This document shows positions 1 to 7,096 of a stretch of DNA of 64,000 nucleotides, piece after piece (positions within the stretch are counted from its first letter, which is position 1; each line of letters opens with the position of its first letter). The position numbers were made by a program, and so were the translations under genes. The DNA comes from JAWPMT01 sp965215825 (GTDB lineage: Bacteria; Bacteroidota; Bacteroidia; Cytophagales; Cyclobacteriaceae), in the NCBI GenBank assembly GCA_965215825.1, contig CBDCEM010000003.1, forward strand, positions 4,216,001 through 4,280,000, given 5' to 3'. Under the pieces are notes generated by a model. That model ran no database searches. It was not told the origin of the DNA and saw only the letters and a program-made list of their open reading frames with translations.

Positions 1-1
1 C

Positions 2-103
2 GCAGTAGCCTATGCTCAAGACCAAAGTTGGGACGTGCTTTGTGCAGGAATGGTTAAGAAGTTAAGGGAGGTTGCAGGAACAGGTTCTGGTTACCCAAAT
101 TGA
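2..103 (+). CDS. C-terminal end of an unidentified protein (partial)
   Basis: A reading frame open from the window edge ends at TGA 101-103 and gives about 33 residues finishing in GTGSGYPN. The start lies outside the window. No family can be assigned from so short a tail. It could equally be an open frame by chance, so this is a weak call. Confidence 0.3.
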   Translation, partial: AVAYAQDQSWDVLCAGMVKKLREVAGTGSGYPN

Positions 104-138
104 CGGGGTTTTACGAAATTAAGGTCAAATCAAGTAGT

Positions 139-312
139 AAACATTAATTAACCTCTTAAAGCAAGGTTTACTGATTAATAAGGTTTGTTTCCAAGGTCTG
201 AGCAATCACTAAACATTAAATATTTAGCAGTATTAATGTTTGATCCATTTCTAATCTCAGTTTTAATGTATACTTTCACTTCAAACATTAAAATATTTAC
301 TTATTAATGTCT
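139..312 (+). promoter_or_regulatory. Repeated AAACATTAA half-sites and dyads upstream of and overlapping the fic start
   Basis: The half-site AAACATTAA occurs at 139-147, 211-219 and 283-291, exactly 72 bp apart each time. The second copy is matched by TTAATGTTT at 233-241, a perfect 9-bp inverted repeat with a 13-bp spacer. The third copy is matched by TTAATGTCT at 304-312 (8 of 9), and that arm contains the fic ATG at 307. The 72-bp unit is not a tandem duplication, because the sequence between half-sites differs. The layout suggests autoregulation by the C-terminal winged-helix region of Fic, but that is inference. Confidence 0.5.
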
Positions 313-1428
313 GTATATTTTATCAATCCGGACCGATCCCGTCCCTGGAATCAGCTGCCCGATCTACCGATAGATCCGTCTCTCTATACGTCAGTGGAGA
401 TATTCGAAGCACTGGGTCAGGCCAAACATGCCATCGGTAGGCTCCAGGGCAGGAGCATCGCCATACCTCACCAGGACCTGCTGCTCAATGCTCTCAGCTT
501 ACAGGAAGCCAAAGCCTCCAGTGAAATTGAGAATATCTTCACCACCGATGACGACCTTTACAAAGCCTTCAGTGAGGCCTCAGCATATGCCAACCCTCAG
601 GCCAAGGAGGTTCTTCACTATCGGGAGGCCATATGGCAAGGTATGAATTATCTGAAATCGAAGGGCACGTTCAGCAATGACTACTTTATCCGTATGTATC
701 AGATCGTGAAGCAGGTGTCAGATGACATTCGGCCACCATTTGTTCATCTCACCATCAAACGGGGCAATACCGGCCCCCAGGCTGGGCAAGTCATCTATAC
801 TCCACCCCAGGGCAAAGGTCTGGTAGAAGAAAAATTGGATCGCCTTTCTGGTTTTCTAAACGACACGGAATTGCACATCGACCCCCTCATCAAAATGGCC
901 ATGGCCCATTACCAGTTTGAGGTCATCCACCCTTTCCGTGATGGTAACGGCAGAACCGGCCGATTGCTCAACATTCACTACCTGACCCATGTAGGTTTGC
1001 TGGATTTTCCAGTGTTGTACCTGAGCAAGTACATCATCGATCACAAGGCGGAATATTATGCTTATTTGGCTGGAGTCTCACAGCGGGGTGACTGGCAGTC
1101 CTGGCTGAAGTACATGCTGAAAGCCATAGAAACCACCGCAAACATCACTTATCAAAAAATCAACGACATCCTGACGACCCGTGAGCGCATTCTGGAGGCT
1201 ATCCTGCAAGAAACGGACATTCGACGACCGGAGCAATTAGTAGACGAGATTTTCAAACAACCCTACACCAAGGTTAAGCACTTAACTGATCGATCCATCT
1301 ACGCTGAAAATACAGCTCGGGACTATCTGAACAAACTTTCAGACATGCATGTATTGGAAAAACGCACCATCAGCGGCCATCATTACTATGTCAATCTAGA
1401 GTTGTATCGAATTCTGGCAGAGGGGTAA
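307..1428 (+). CDS. Fic family protein (class II AMP-transferase) with C-terminal DNA-binding-like domain
   Basis: The protein has 373 residues. The Fic core motif HPFRDGNGRTGR is at about 208-219, with the catalytic His at 208. An inhibitory-helix motif of the (S/T)xxxE(G/N) type, SSEIEN, lies near 71-76, which marks a class II Fic protein that auto-inhibits through its own N-terminus. The C-terminal 90 residues (about 285-373) look like a winged-helix domain, as is usual for this Fic_N/Fic/wHTH architecture. Known members transfer AMP from ATP to Ser/Thr/Tyr hydroxyls of target proteins; the target here is unknown. No separate antitoxin gene is adjacent, which fits self-inhibition. The leader carries repeated AAACATTAA sites overlapping the ATG. 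Confidence 0.93.
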   Translation: MSVYFINPDRSRPWNQLPDLPIDPSLYTSVEIFEALGQAKHAIGRLQGRSIAIPHQDLLLNALSLQEAKASSEIENIFTTDDDLYKAFSEASAYANPQAKEVLHYREAIWQGMNYLKSKGTFSNDYFIRMYQIVKQVSDDIRPPFVHLTIKRGNTGPQAGQVIYTPPQGKGLVEEKLDRLSGFLNDTELHIDPLIKMAMAHYQFEVIHPFRDGNGRTGRLLNIHYLTHVGLLDFPVLYLSKYIIDHKAEYYAYLAGVSQRGDWQSWLKYMLKAIETTANITYQKINDILTTRERILEAILQETDIRRPEQLVDEIFKQPYTKVKHLTDRSIYAENTARDYLNKLSDMHVLEKRTISGHHYYVNLELYRILAEG

Positions 1429-1556
1429 CCATTGGCCACCTACCGTGACATTTGGTCCTTTGTATATGCTGCCAGCAAATGATGAAAATAATGCACCCCT
1501 TGTTCTGGACGAGGAAAAACGGCCTCCGAGCGTGTTCATGAAATGCTAACCGAAGG

Positions 1557-2135
1557 TTATTCTATACTTCCCAAAATCAATTTCTCAATGGCTTTACTAA
1601 TATTTGGTGCAAAATATTTCCCTTCATTTAAAACATCATATGCTATCCATATTTCGTTTTTGTCATTAACCACAAGGTGTATATAACTACTTTCATAAGT
1701 ACCCAGGAAAAGATATTTTTCACTACTATCATCCAACACAGAAACATGTCTTACAAATGGAGATACCTCCTGAGACCAAATAATTTCTATTTCTTTCTCT
1801 CTTCTAAGCTGTCGCAACTTTAAAATCTTGCCTTCAAGAAATTTAGGGTTCCGTCTAGCGTACGAATACAAATTGTCTTTTGGAAAATTGATCCCAGCTG
1901 CATACAATGATTCATCCATTTTCCAGCTTGCAAATTCCTTTTCACTTATAATGTTTTCAAGAATAAAATTCTGAATTTCATATTTAGCATACTTCTTATT
2001 GTAATCAAAGGCTAAAAGAAACTGATAATGATCGTGACCAATCCTTTCCTCTAAAGTTGTTTGTTTATAAACCCATTGTTCTAATTCCTTAATCTCAATT
2101 GTTTCATCCAGGTACTTATAAAACGGTAGGATCAT
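1557..2135 (-). CDS. Hypothetical protein, possibly immunity- or SMI1-like
   Basis: This 192-residue soluble protein has no signal peptide or membrane segment. The N-terminal half is rich in charged helices. The C-terminal half (about 130-190) looks like alternating strands and a final helix, loosely recalling SUKH/immunity folds, but no diagnostic motif is visible and I do not assign a family. It starts 6 bp after the stop of the Rieske oxygenase gene on the same strand, so co-transcription is likely. It is more AT-rich than the flanking genes, which may point to acquisition. Confidence 0.7.
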   Translation of the reverse strand: MILPFYKYLDETIEIKELEQWVYKQTTLEERIGHDHYQFLLAFDYNKKYAKYEIQNFILENIISEKEFASWKMDESLYAAGINFPKDNLYSYARRNPKFLEGKILKLRQLRREKEIEIIWSQEVSPFVRHVSVLDDSSEKYLFLGTYESSYIHLVVNDKNEIWIAYDVLNEGKYFAPNISKAIEKLILGSIE

Positions 2136-2141
2136 TTCCTC

Positions 2142-3242
2142 TTACTCCGGCAACTGCCCTTTCGTATATTCTGCTAATAATTCATGGAAGTAGTGAACTC
2201 CTTTTTCACGTGTAGGCGAAAAACGGCCTCCCGGATAATACCTGGACTGTAGTCCCTTGTGTACTGACTCAACCACGGTTTCATCCTCTCGCTCAACCTT
2301 GTCCAGTAACGCTCCTGCGCCGCTGCCCAATTTCGATTCGTCCAGTACATAGGTCCTGAAAATCACTTTGGTTTGATTGAGAGACAAAGGTCGGACAATG
2401 TTAAGCGATAGCCCCCAGGGATAGAAATTCAACATCATGTTGGGGAAAATCCAATAGTAATAGGCTGCCACATGTTTTCCGGAATCGATATGATCTTCCG
2501 GGAAATCAAAACAATCCACAGACTCATCAGAATAGCCAACTTGTAAGGTATAATGATCTCCAATGATATCTGTATATTCCTTGTAGTCCAATGTCTGATT
2601 TAGAGCAGGATGTACAAAAGGAATGTGAAAGCCCTCCAAATAATTATCGCAGTACAATGCCCAATGAGCGTTAACCAAATACTCTTTTGATAACGTGGAG
2701 CGGTAAGTCATTTGATCAAGTTCCAAGAATCCCACTCGTTCATTTATGTCAGTCAGAATTTTCTTGAAATCTATAGATCCTCCCAGCTCCGCAAACAACA
2801 AAGGGCCATAACTTTCCATTGAAAACGCATGGAGGTCATCACATTCCCGGGGAAAACCCTTAGCTGACTGAAATTCTGGCATACTCTCAAAATTGCCATT
2901 CAATCCAAATTTTCGTCCATGGTAAGGACACACCAGTTTTCGTACTTTCCCCGGATTGGAGGCCACCAGATTTGCCCGATGAGTACAGACATTACTTAGA
3001 CAATGTAATTGTCCCTCTTGATCACGAGAAAGTAACATAGGCTCCGTTAGGAATCCATCCATTAAAACAAAAGGATGAACATGCCCTTCAAGTTTGACGT
3101 CAGATTTATCGCCCACCCATTGCCATGATTGGTAAAAGACCGATTCTTTTAATTCATCAAACACTTTTCCATCCCGGTAAAACCATGCTGGCAGGGTCTC
3201 ACTTCTGGAAATGTCCGAATTCACGTTAACTTGTCTGTTCAT
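2142..3242 (-). CDS. Rieske-type aromatic ring-hydroxylating oxygenase, alpha subunit
   Basis: The start is placed at ATG 3240-3242 (MNRQVNVNSD). The frame is open further upstream, but that would run into the divergent permease. From this start the protein has 366 residues. The Rieske 2Fe-2S ligands are Cys86-x-His88 and Cys105-x2-His108 (CTHRA and CPYHG). The mononuclear iron site is in the DNYLEGFHIPFVHP block, His206 and His211. The pattern around it resembles the choline monooxygenase/glycine-betaine (GbcA-like) branch of PF00355/PF00848 proteins. These enzymes use O2 and electrons from a separate reductase, and no reductase gene is nearby. The gene is divergent from an APC permease across 55 bp, so uptake and oxidation of an amine substrate is possible. 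Confidence 0.88.
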   Translation of the reverse strand: MNRQVNVNSDISRSETLPAWFYRDGKVFDELKESVFYQSWQWVGDKSDVKLEGHVHPFVLMDGFLTEPMLLSRDQEGQLHCLSNVCTHRANLVASNPGKVRKLVCPYHGRKFGLNGNFESMPEFQSAKGFPRECDDLHAFSMESYGPLLFAELGGSIDFKKILTDINERVGFLELDQMTYRSTLSKEYLVNAHWALYCDNYLEGFHIPFVHPALNQTLDYKEYTDIIGDHYTLQVGYSDESVDCFDFPEDHIDSGKHVAAYYYWIFPNMMLNFYPWGLSLNIVRPLSLNQTKVIFRTYVLDESKLGSGAGALLDKVEREDETVVESVHKGLQSRYYPGGRFSPTREKGVHYFHELLAEYTKGQLPE

Positions 3243-3297
3243 TACTCTTTGGATTCCATCAAAACTAAGCATTTTTAAAACGCTCCAATTTAAGCCT

Positions 3298-4605
3298 ATG
3301 GCAAAACAAAAACTTGGATACTGGACCTCTACTGCCCTTGTGGTAGGTAACACCATTGGGTCTGGTATTTTCCTGGCTCCGGCTGTCCTGGCCAGGTATG
3401 GGAGTATAGGCCTGTTAGGCTGGCTTGTGTCTGGCCTCGGAGCCTATTTTCTGGCCAAGGTATTCATCAATTTTCATGCGTTCGTTCCGGGAAAAAGTGG
3501 CGGCCCCTACACCTATAGTCGCATCGGATTAGGTGATTTTGGAGGGTTCCAGGTGGCCTGGGGCTATTGGATCTCGGTATGGGCAACCAACGCAACCATA
3601 TCGATCGCTACAATCGGATATCTGGGGGTATTTTTTCCTGTTTTAAAAGAAAACTTGCTGGTAGCCGTGTTAGCAGGGTTAGCCATTGTATGGACATTGG
3701 TCTGGCTGAATACACGAGGCATTAAAGAGGCCGGAATTTTTCAACTTATTACTACAATCCTAAAAATCGCACCTTTAGTAGCCATTGGAATCTTTGGTGT
3801 ATTCTTCGTACAATGGGAGAATTTCGTACCCTTTAACACCGGGTTTGCAGGAAACTTTGAAGCCATAACAGCCTGCGCCGCCCTCACCTTGTTTTCATTT
3901 TTGGGTGTTGAAAGTGCCACCATTCCTGCTGAAGAAGTGGAAGATGCCAAACGCGTGGTATCGAAAGCGACGCTATTCGGCTTTATCCTCACAGTAGTGA
4001 TTTATTTCCTAACCTCCTTTGTTGTGATGGGGATCATTCCTAATGCTGAGCTTAGCGAATCTTCCGCCCCTTTTGCCGATGTAGCAAGGCGTATGTGGGG
4101 TAAACCTGGAGAATGGATTGTTGCAGCCGGTGCGGTATTTTCAACATTAGGTGCTCTTAATGGATGGATCCTGATTCAGGGACAGATACCTGCGATTGCT
4201 GCCCGTGACAAGTTATTTCCTGAAGTCTTTGGTCGATTAAATTCGCGTAAGGCCCCTGTTGGAAGTCTGGTCATTTCCAGCATATTCATTTCCGTGTTGA
4301 TGTTTATGAATTATACCCGCGGGTTGGTGGGCGCCTTTAAATTTGCTTTGCTGCTGGCAAGCATGACTGCCCTTATCGCCTATCTGTATACAGCCGTCTC
4401 TTTAGCACTAACCACTTATCGACAGGGAATCCGAGGGCCTGCATTGATCAAGCAAGTAGTCACGGCCACATTTGCATTTCTTTTCGGCTTATGGGCCATC
4501 ATCGGCTCAGGTCAGGAAGTCGTGTTTTGGGGGTTTATCATGTTGTTAATGGGCCTTCCGGTTTATGCGATTCTCAAGGGGAGGGAAGGGGCTTCCGTAG
4601 ATTAA
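3298..4605 (+). CDS. APC-superfamily amino-acid permease (AdiC-like)
   Basis: The start at ATG 3298 (MAKQKLGYWT) gives 435 residues with about twelve hydrophobic segments. The first helix carries GNTIGSGIFLAPA, the glycine-rich unwound substrate-binding motif of APC transporters. The next segments (SGGPYTYSRIGLG, WGYWISVWATN) resemble arginine/agmatine antiporters and YjeH-like exporters. It acts in the inner membrane, and substrate specificity cannot be read from sequence. Its stop codon overlaps the stop of the convergent 84-residue gene, leaving no room for a terminator. It is divergently arranged with the Rieske oxygenase. Confidence 0.9.
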   Translation: MAKQKLGYWTSTALVVGNTIGSGIFLAPAVLARYGSIGLLGWLVSGLGAYFLAKVFINFHAFVPGKSGGPYTYSRIGLGDFGGFQVAWGYWISVWATNATISIATIGYLGVFFPVLKENLLVAVLAGLAIVWTLVWLNTRGIKEAGIFQLITTILKIAPLVAIGIFGVFFVQWENFVPFNTGFAGNFEAITACAALTLFSFLGVESATIPAEEVEDAKRVVSKATLFGFILTVVIYFLTSFVVMGIIPNAELSESSAPFADVARRMWGKPGEWIVAAGAVFSTLGALNGWILIQGQIPAIAARDKLFPEVFGRLNSRKAPVGSLVISSIFISVLMFMNYTRGLVGAFKFALLLASMTALIAYLYTAVSLALTTYRQGIRGPALIKQVVTATFAFLFGLWAIIGSGQEVVFWGFIMLLMGLPVYAILKGREGASVD

Positions 4606-4856
4606 TCTGCCTTTTTCGTCCAAACTTGTATCAATGCGACAATGGCGACGACCATCCAAACTGCATTGATTGCCGTCGAAGGGTAAGCATTATAATAAAT
4701 TGTGTTGGCGATCAGAAAAACGGAACCTGTCAGGTTGAGCAGTTGGTACGTCACTGATTTCCCGTGTACTTTGCCATTGCTAATGAGCGCATAAGCTAGT
4801 ATTACTTCTACCGAACCCAGCCAGCCAAGCACATCTATCCAAAGTTTCAGATCCAT
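4602..4856 (-). CDS. CBU_0592-like small membrane protein
   Basis: The protein has 84 residues with three hydrophobic helices (WLGSVEVILAYALIS, LNLTGSVFLIANTIYY, INAVWMVVAIVALIQVW). This matches the CBU_0592 family of small inner-membrane proteins, whose function is unknown. The ATG overlaps the stop of the preceding SnoaL-like gene by one base (TAATG), indicating translational coupling. It is the last gene of the four-gene minus-strand operon that starts at 6481. Confidence 0.82.
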   Translation of the reverse strand: MDLKLWIDVLGWLGSVEVILAYALISNGKVHGKSVTYQLLNLTGSVFLIANTIYYNAYPSTAINAVWMVVAIVALIQVWTKKAD

Positions 4857-5320
4857 TATTTAGCCATGTATTTCTCCAGGGACTCCTGAGCGGTGGCTTT
4901 CACTTTATTGTGGATGATTGGCGTCCAACCCAATAGCATCCCAGGTAACCCCAACGCCATCCTACTCCATTTCCAAAAGTCAAAGTGATCGTGATGCTCT
5001 ATGATTTTCCCATCCTGAAATCGAAAGGAAGCTTTGATTTTATTGTGAACTTTTCGTCCGGTTTTTGAAAACGGATAATGCGCGTCCCAATGGCAAAAAC
5101 CTCCCGATTCATCAGCCATTACCCGATCATAATGAATGACCAGATTCCCTTTGGAGCGTTCGATCAACATCGCCCACATGGCCCCAACTTCTTTCCCCTT
5201 TAAGTTAAACACGGGATCGGTAAATGTCACCTCATCATGATAGCAACTCGCCATGGTTTCAGCGTCTTGCTCCTGAAAAGCGGTATAGAATTTCTCAATG
5301 AGGTCGTGATGTTCCTGCAT
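4856..5320 (-). CDS. Nuclear transport factor 2 / SnoaL-like protein
   Basis: The protein has 154 residues. The opening HDLIEKFYTAFQEQDAETMAS and the following YHDEVTFTDPVF are typical of the NTF2/SnoaL cone fold, and the HHDHFDFWKW stretch forms the last strands. Members bind small hydrophobic ligands or act as isomerases or hydrolases; no catalytic set is certain here. It lies 3 bp after the sirtuin stop and is coupled by a one-base overlap to the downstream membrane protein gene. Confidence 0.85.
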   Translation of the reverse strand: MQEHHDLIEKFYTAFQEQDAETMASCYHDEVTFTDPVFNLKGKEVGAMWAMLIERSKGNLVIHYDRVMADESGGFCHWDAHYPFSKTGRKVHNKIKASFRFQDGKIIEHHDHFDFWKWSRMALGLPGMLLGWTPIIHNKVKATAQESLEKYMAK

Positions 5321-5323
5321 GCG

Positions 5324-6019
5324 TTAAGTCGGATAGTTTTCACGAATAAAATTAACCGCTTCTTTTACACCAGTAGTTGCTGGTTGCTTATATATTTTCA
5401 GGTTTTGATAACCCGATAAGGCTGGTGTATTGGGATCGATCAGAAATTTGGGAATCTCAGGTCGGGTATAATCAATCAAACCTGCTGCAGGATACACTTG
5501 TAAAGAAGTACCTACAACCATGAATAAATCGGCGGTCATAGCTGCTGCAGCCGCTGGCTCAATCATAGGCACCATCTCACCAAACCAAACAATATGAGGT
5601 CTCAATTGACTCCCCTTGTCGCATTTATCGCCCATTTTCAACTCCCATCCATCCATATCATAAACAAGAGATTCATCAACGGAACTTCGGCATTTGAATA
5701 GTTCCCCATGTAAATGCATCACATTTGTTGAACCTGCCTTTTCATGAAGGTCATCTACATTTTGAGTGATGATGAGTACTTCATAATCCAGTTCTAATTG
5801 TGCCAGTTCAATATGTCCGGCATTGGGACTGGCATCAAGGGCTTGTTTTCGTCGTTGATTATAAAAATCCATGACCAGTTCCGGGTTCTTTTGCCACCCT
5901 TCGGGTGAAGCAACTTCCATCACGTCATGGCCTTCCCATAGTCCTCCGGAATCACGAAAGGTGCGAATACCACTTTCTGCACTCACACCGGCTCCGGTAA
6001 GAACGACGATCTTCTTCAT
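5324..6019 (-). CDS. Sir2-family NAD-dependent protein deacylase (class III, SIRT5/CobB type)
   Basis: The protein has 231 residues. Motifs seen are GAGVSAESGIRTFRD (NAD binding, about 9-23), QNVD (86-89) and the catalytic HLHGEL with His104. Tyr53 and Arg56 in DFYNQRR match the YxxR pair that lets class III sirtuins accept succinyl-lysine and other acidic acyl-lysines, so desuccinylase activity is predicted. Only two cysteines (110, 133) fall in the zinc-ribbon region, so the structural zinc site may be reduced, as in several short bacterial homologues. It is the second gene of a compact operon, with 4-TM protein upstream and SnoaL-like protein downstream. Confidence 0.93.
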   Translation of the reverse strand: MKKIVVLTGAGVSAESGIRTFRDSGGLWEGHDVMEVASPEGWQKNPELVMDFYNQRRKQALDASPNAGHIELAQLELDYEVLIITQNVDDLHEKAGSTNVMHLHGELFKCRSSVDESLVYDMDGWELKMGDKCDKGSQLRPHIVWFGEMVPMIEPAAAAAMTADLFMVVGTSLQVYPAAGLIDYTRPEIPKFLIDPNTPALSGYQNLKIYKQPATTGVKEAVNFIRENYPT

Positions 6020-6025
6020 GAAATA

Positions 6026-6481
6026 TTAGAATCGGAACATGCGTCCAGCCTCAGCCCATGGAATACCCAGGATTATCAGCAACATAGCAGCGCCGAAAAA
6101 GATGGACTGGAACCTAAATCTCACTACATCGTCGCTGGACTTCTTAGAGATGCTTCTACCTGCCTGAGCAAAAACTGCCGCAAGGATCATAAGCGCGAGA
6201 TGCTCAATCGCCCAAAACCTCAAATCTGGCTCTTTCATGGCCGCTCCATATCCCATTGCGCGTGCTTCTGCCACTAGTGGACTAACAAAAAAGTATAGAA
6301 TCAGCCCCAGCAGCAATTGCAAATGCATTGTACCCACAAAAGAAGCTGCCAACACATTATCCAATTTCTGGTATGTCCCTCCGCTGAATAAACCAATCAG
6401 AGATTTGAAAACGGCAAGGATCATAAGGATCATTACGACCCATCTTAACCATGAATGAGTGTAGAGTAGAAAGGTGTACAT
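6026..6481 (-). CDS. Four-helix membrane protein, conserved in Bacteroidetes
   Basis: The protein has 151 residues with four strongly hydrophobic segments and no cleavable signal. Histidines sit at or near membrane borders (YTHSW at the first helix, TMHLQL in the second, IEHLAL in the third). This pattern suggests heme or quinone contact as in small cytochrome-b-like proteins, but there is no proof. It is the promoter-proximal gene of the operon reading toward the sirtuin, with a 6-bp gap between them. Confidence 0.75.
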   Translation of the reverse strand: MYTFLLYTHSWLRWVVMILMILAVFKSLIGLFSGGTYQKLDNVLAASFVGTMHLQLLLGLILYFFVSPLVAEARAMGYGAAMKEPDLRFWAIEHLALMILAAVFAQAGRSISKKSSDDVVRFRFQSIFFGAAMLLIILGIPWAEAGRMFRF

Positions 6482-6591
6482 AGGCTATTTTAAGTTCGAA
6501 TCGGTGTAATTTACGATTACTTGGACGCTTCGTTTGTCGTCAAAGGTACGCTTTTACTTACAATACATTGTCAACGCAATTATATATCGAT

Positions 6592-7023
6592 ATGTCAGAT
6601 AAAGAACCAAAAATCACCGGGATTGGTGGTGTATTTTTTAAATCCCAGGACTCAGTAGCTCTTAAAAACTGGTACGCAGAAAATTTTGATGTGACAGTAG
6701 ATGAGTACGGTGCGTTATTTGAAGCGCGTCAATCTACTGACCCCAAGAAAATGCAATACCTGCAATGGGGCCCTTTTAAGGAGGAAACGACCTATTTCGA
6801 ACCTTCAAAGAAGGAATTTATGATCAATTATCGGGTTCAAAATATTGAGGGTATGATTGAAAAACTCAAGGCGGCAGGTGTCACTGTGGTCGATAAAATT
6901 GAAACGTTCGAATACGGCAAGTTTGTGCATGTTATGGACCCGGAAGGCAACAAACTCGAGCTTTGGGAGCCTGTGGATGAAGTTTTTGAAAAGGAATATT
7001 CTGGGCGAGCCAATAAGGAATAG
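6592..7023 (+). CDS. VOC (glyoxalase/bleomycin-resistance) family protein
   Basis: ATG 6592 (MSDKEPKIT) is preferred to an in-frame TTG at 6568, giving 143 residues. One vicinal-oxygen-chelate domain is visible: the GIGGVFFKSQD strand, ALKNWYAENFDV helix, and the closing FVHVMDPEGNKLELWEPVD with Glu as likely metal ligand. The family includes lyases, dioxygenases and binding proteins, and the reaction cannot be assigned. The gene is divergent from the operon starting at 6481. Confidence 0.87.
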   Translation: MSDKEPKITGIGGVFFKSQDSVALKNWYAENFDVTVDEYGALFEARQSTDPKKMQYLQWGPFKEETTYFEPSKKEFMINYRVQNIEGMIEKLKAAGVTVVDKIETFEYGKFVHVMDPEGNKLELWEPVDEVFEKEYSGRANKE

Positions 7024-7096
7024 GCTGGTACCAATACCTGACACCTGCATTGAAATGAATCGTTCTGAACGGTAAATAGTGAATTAGGTTGGTCCT

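Noticed and set aside
1429..1556. Possible remnant coding sequence after fic
   Set aside because: A short readable stretch exists but stops within 16 codons in each frame and no similarity is evident.
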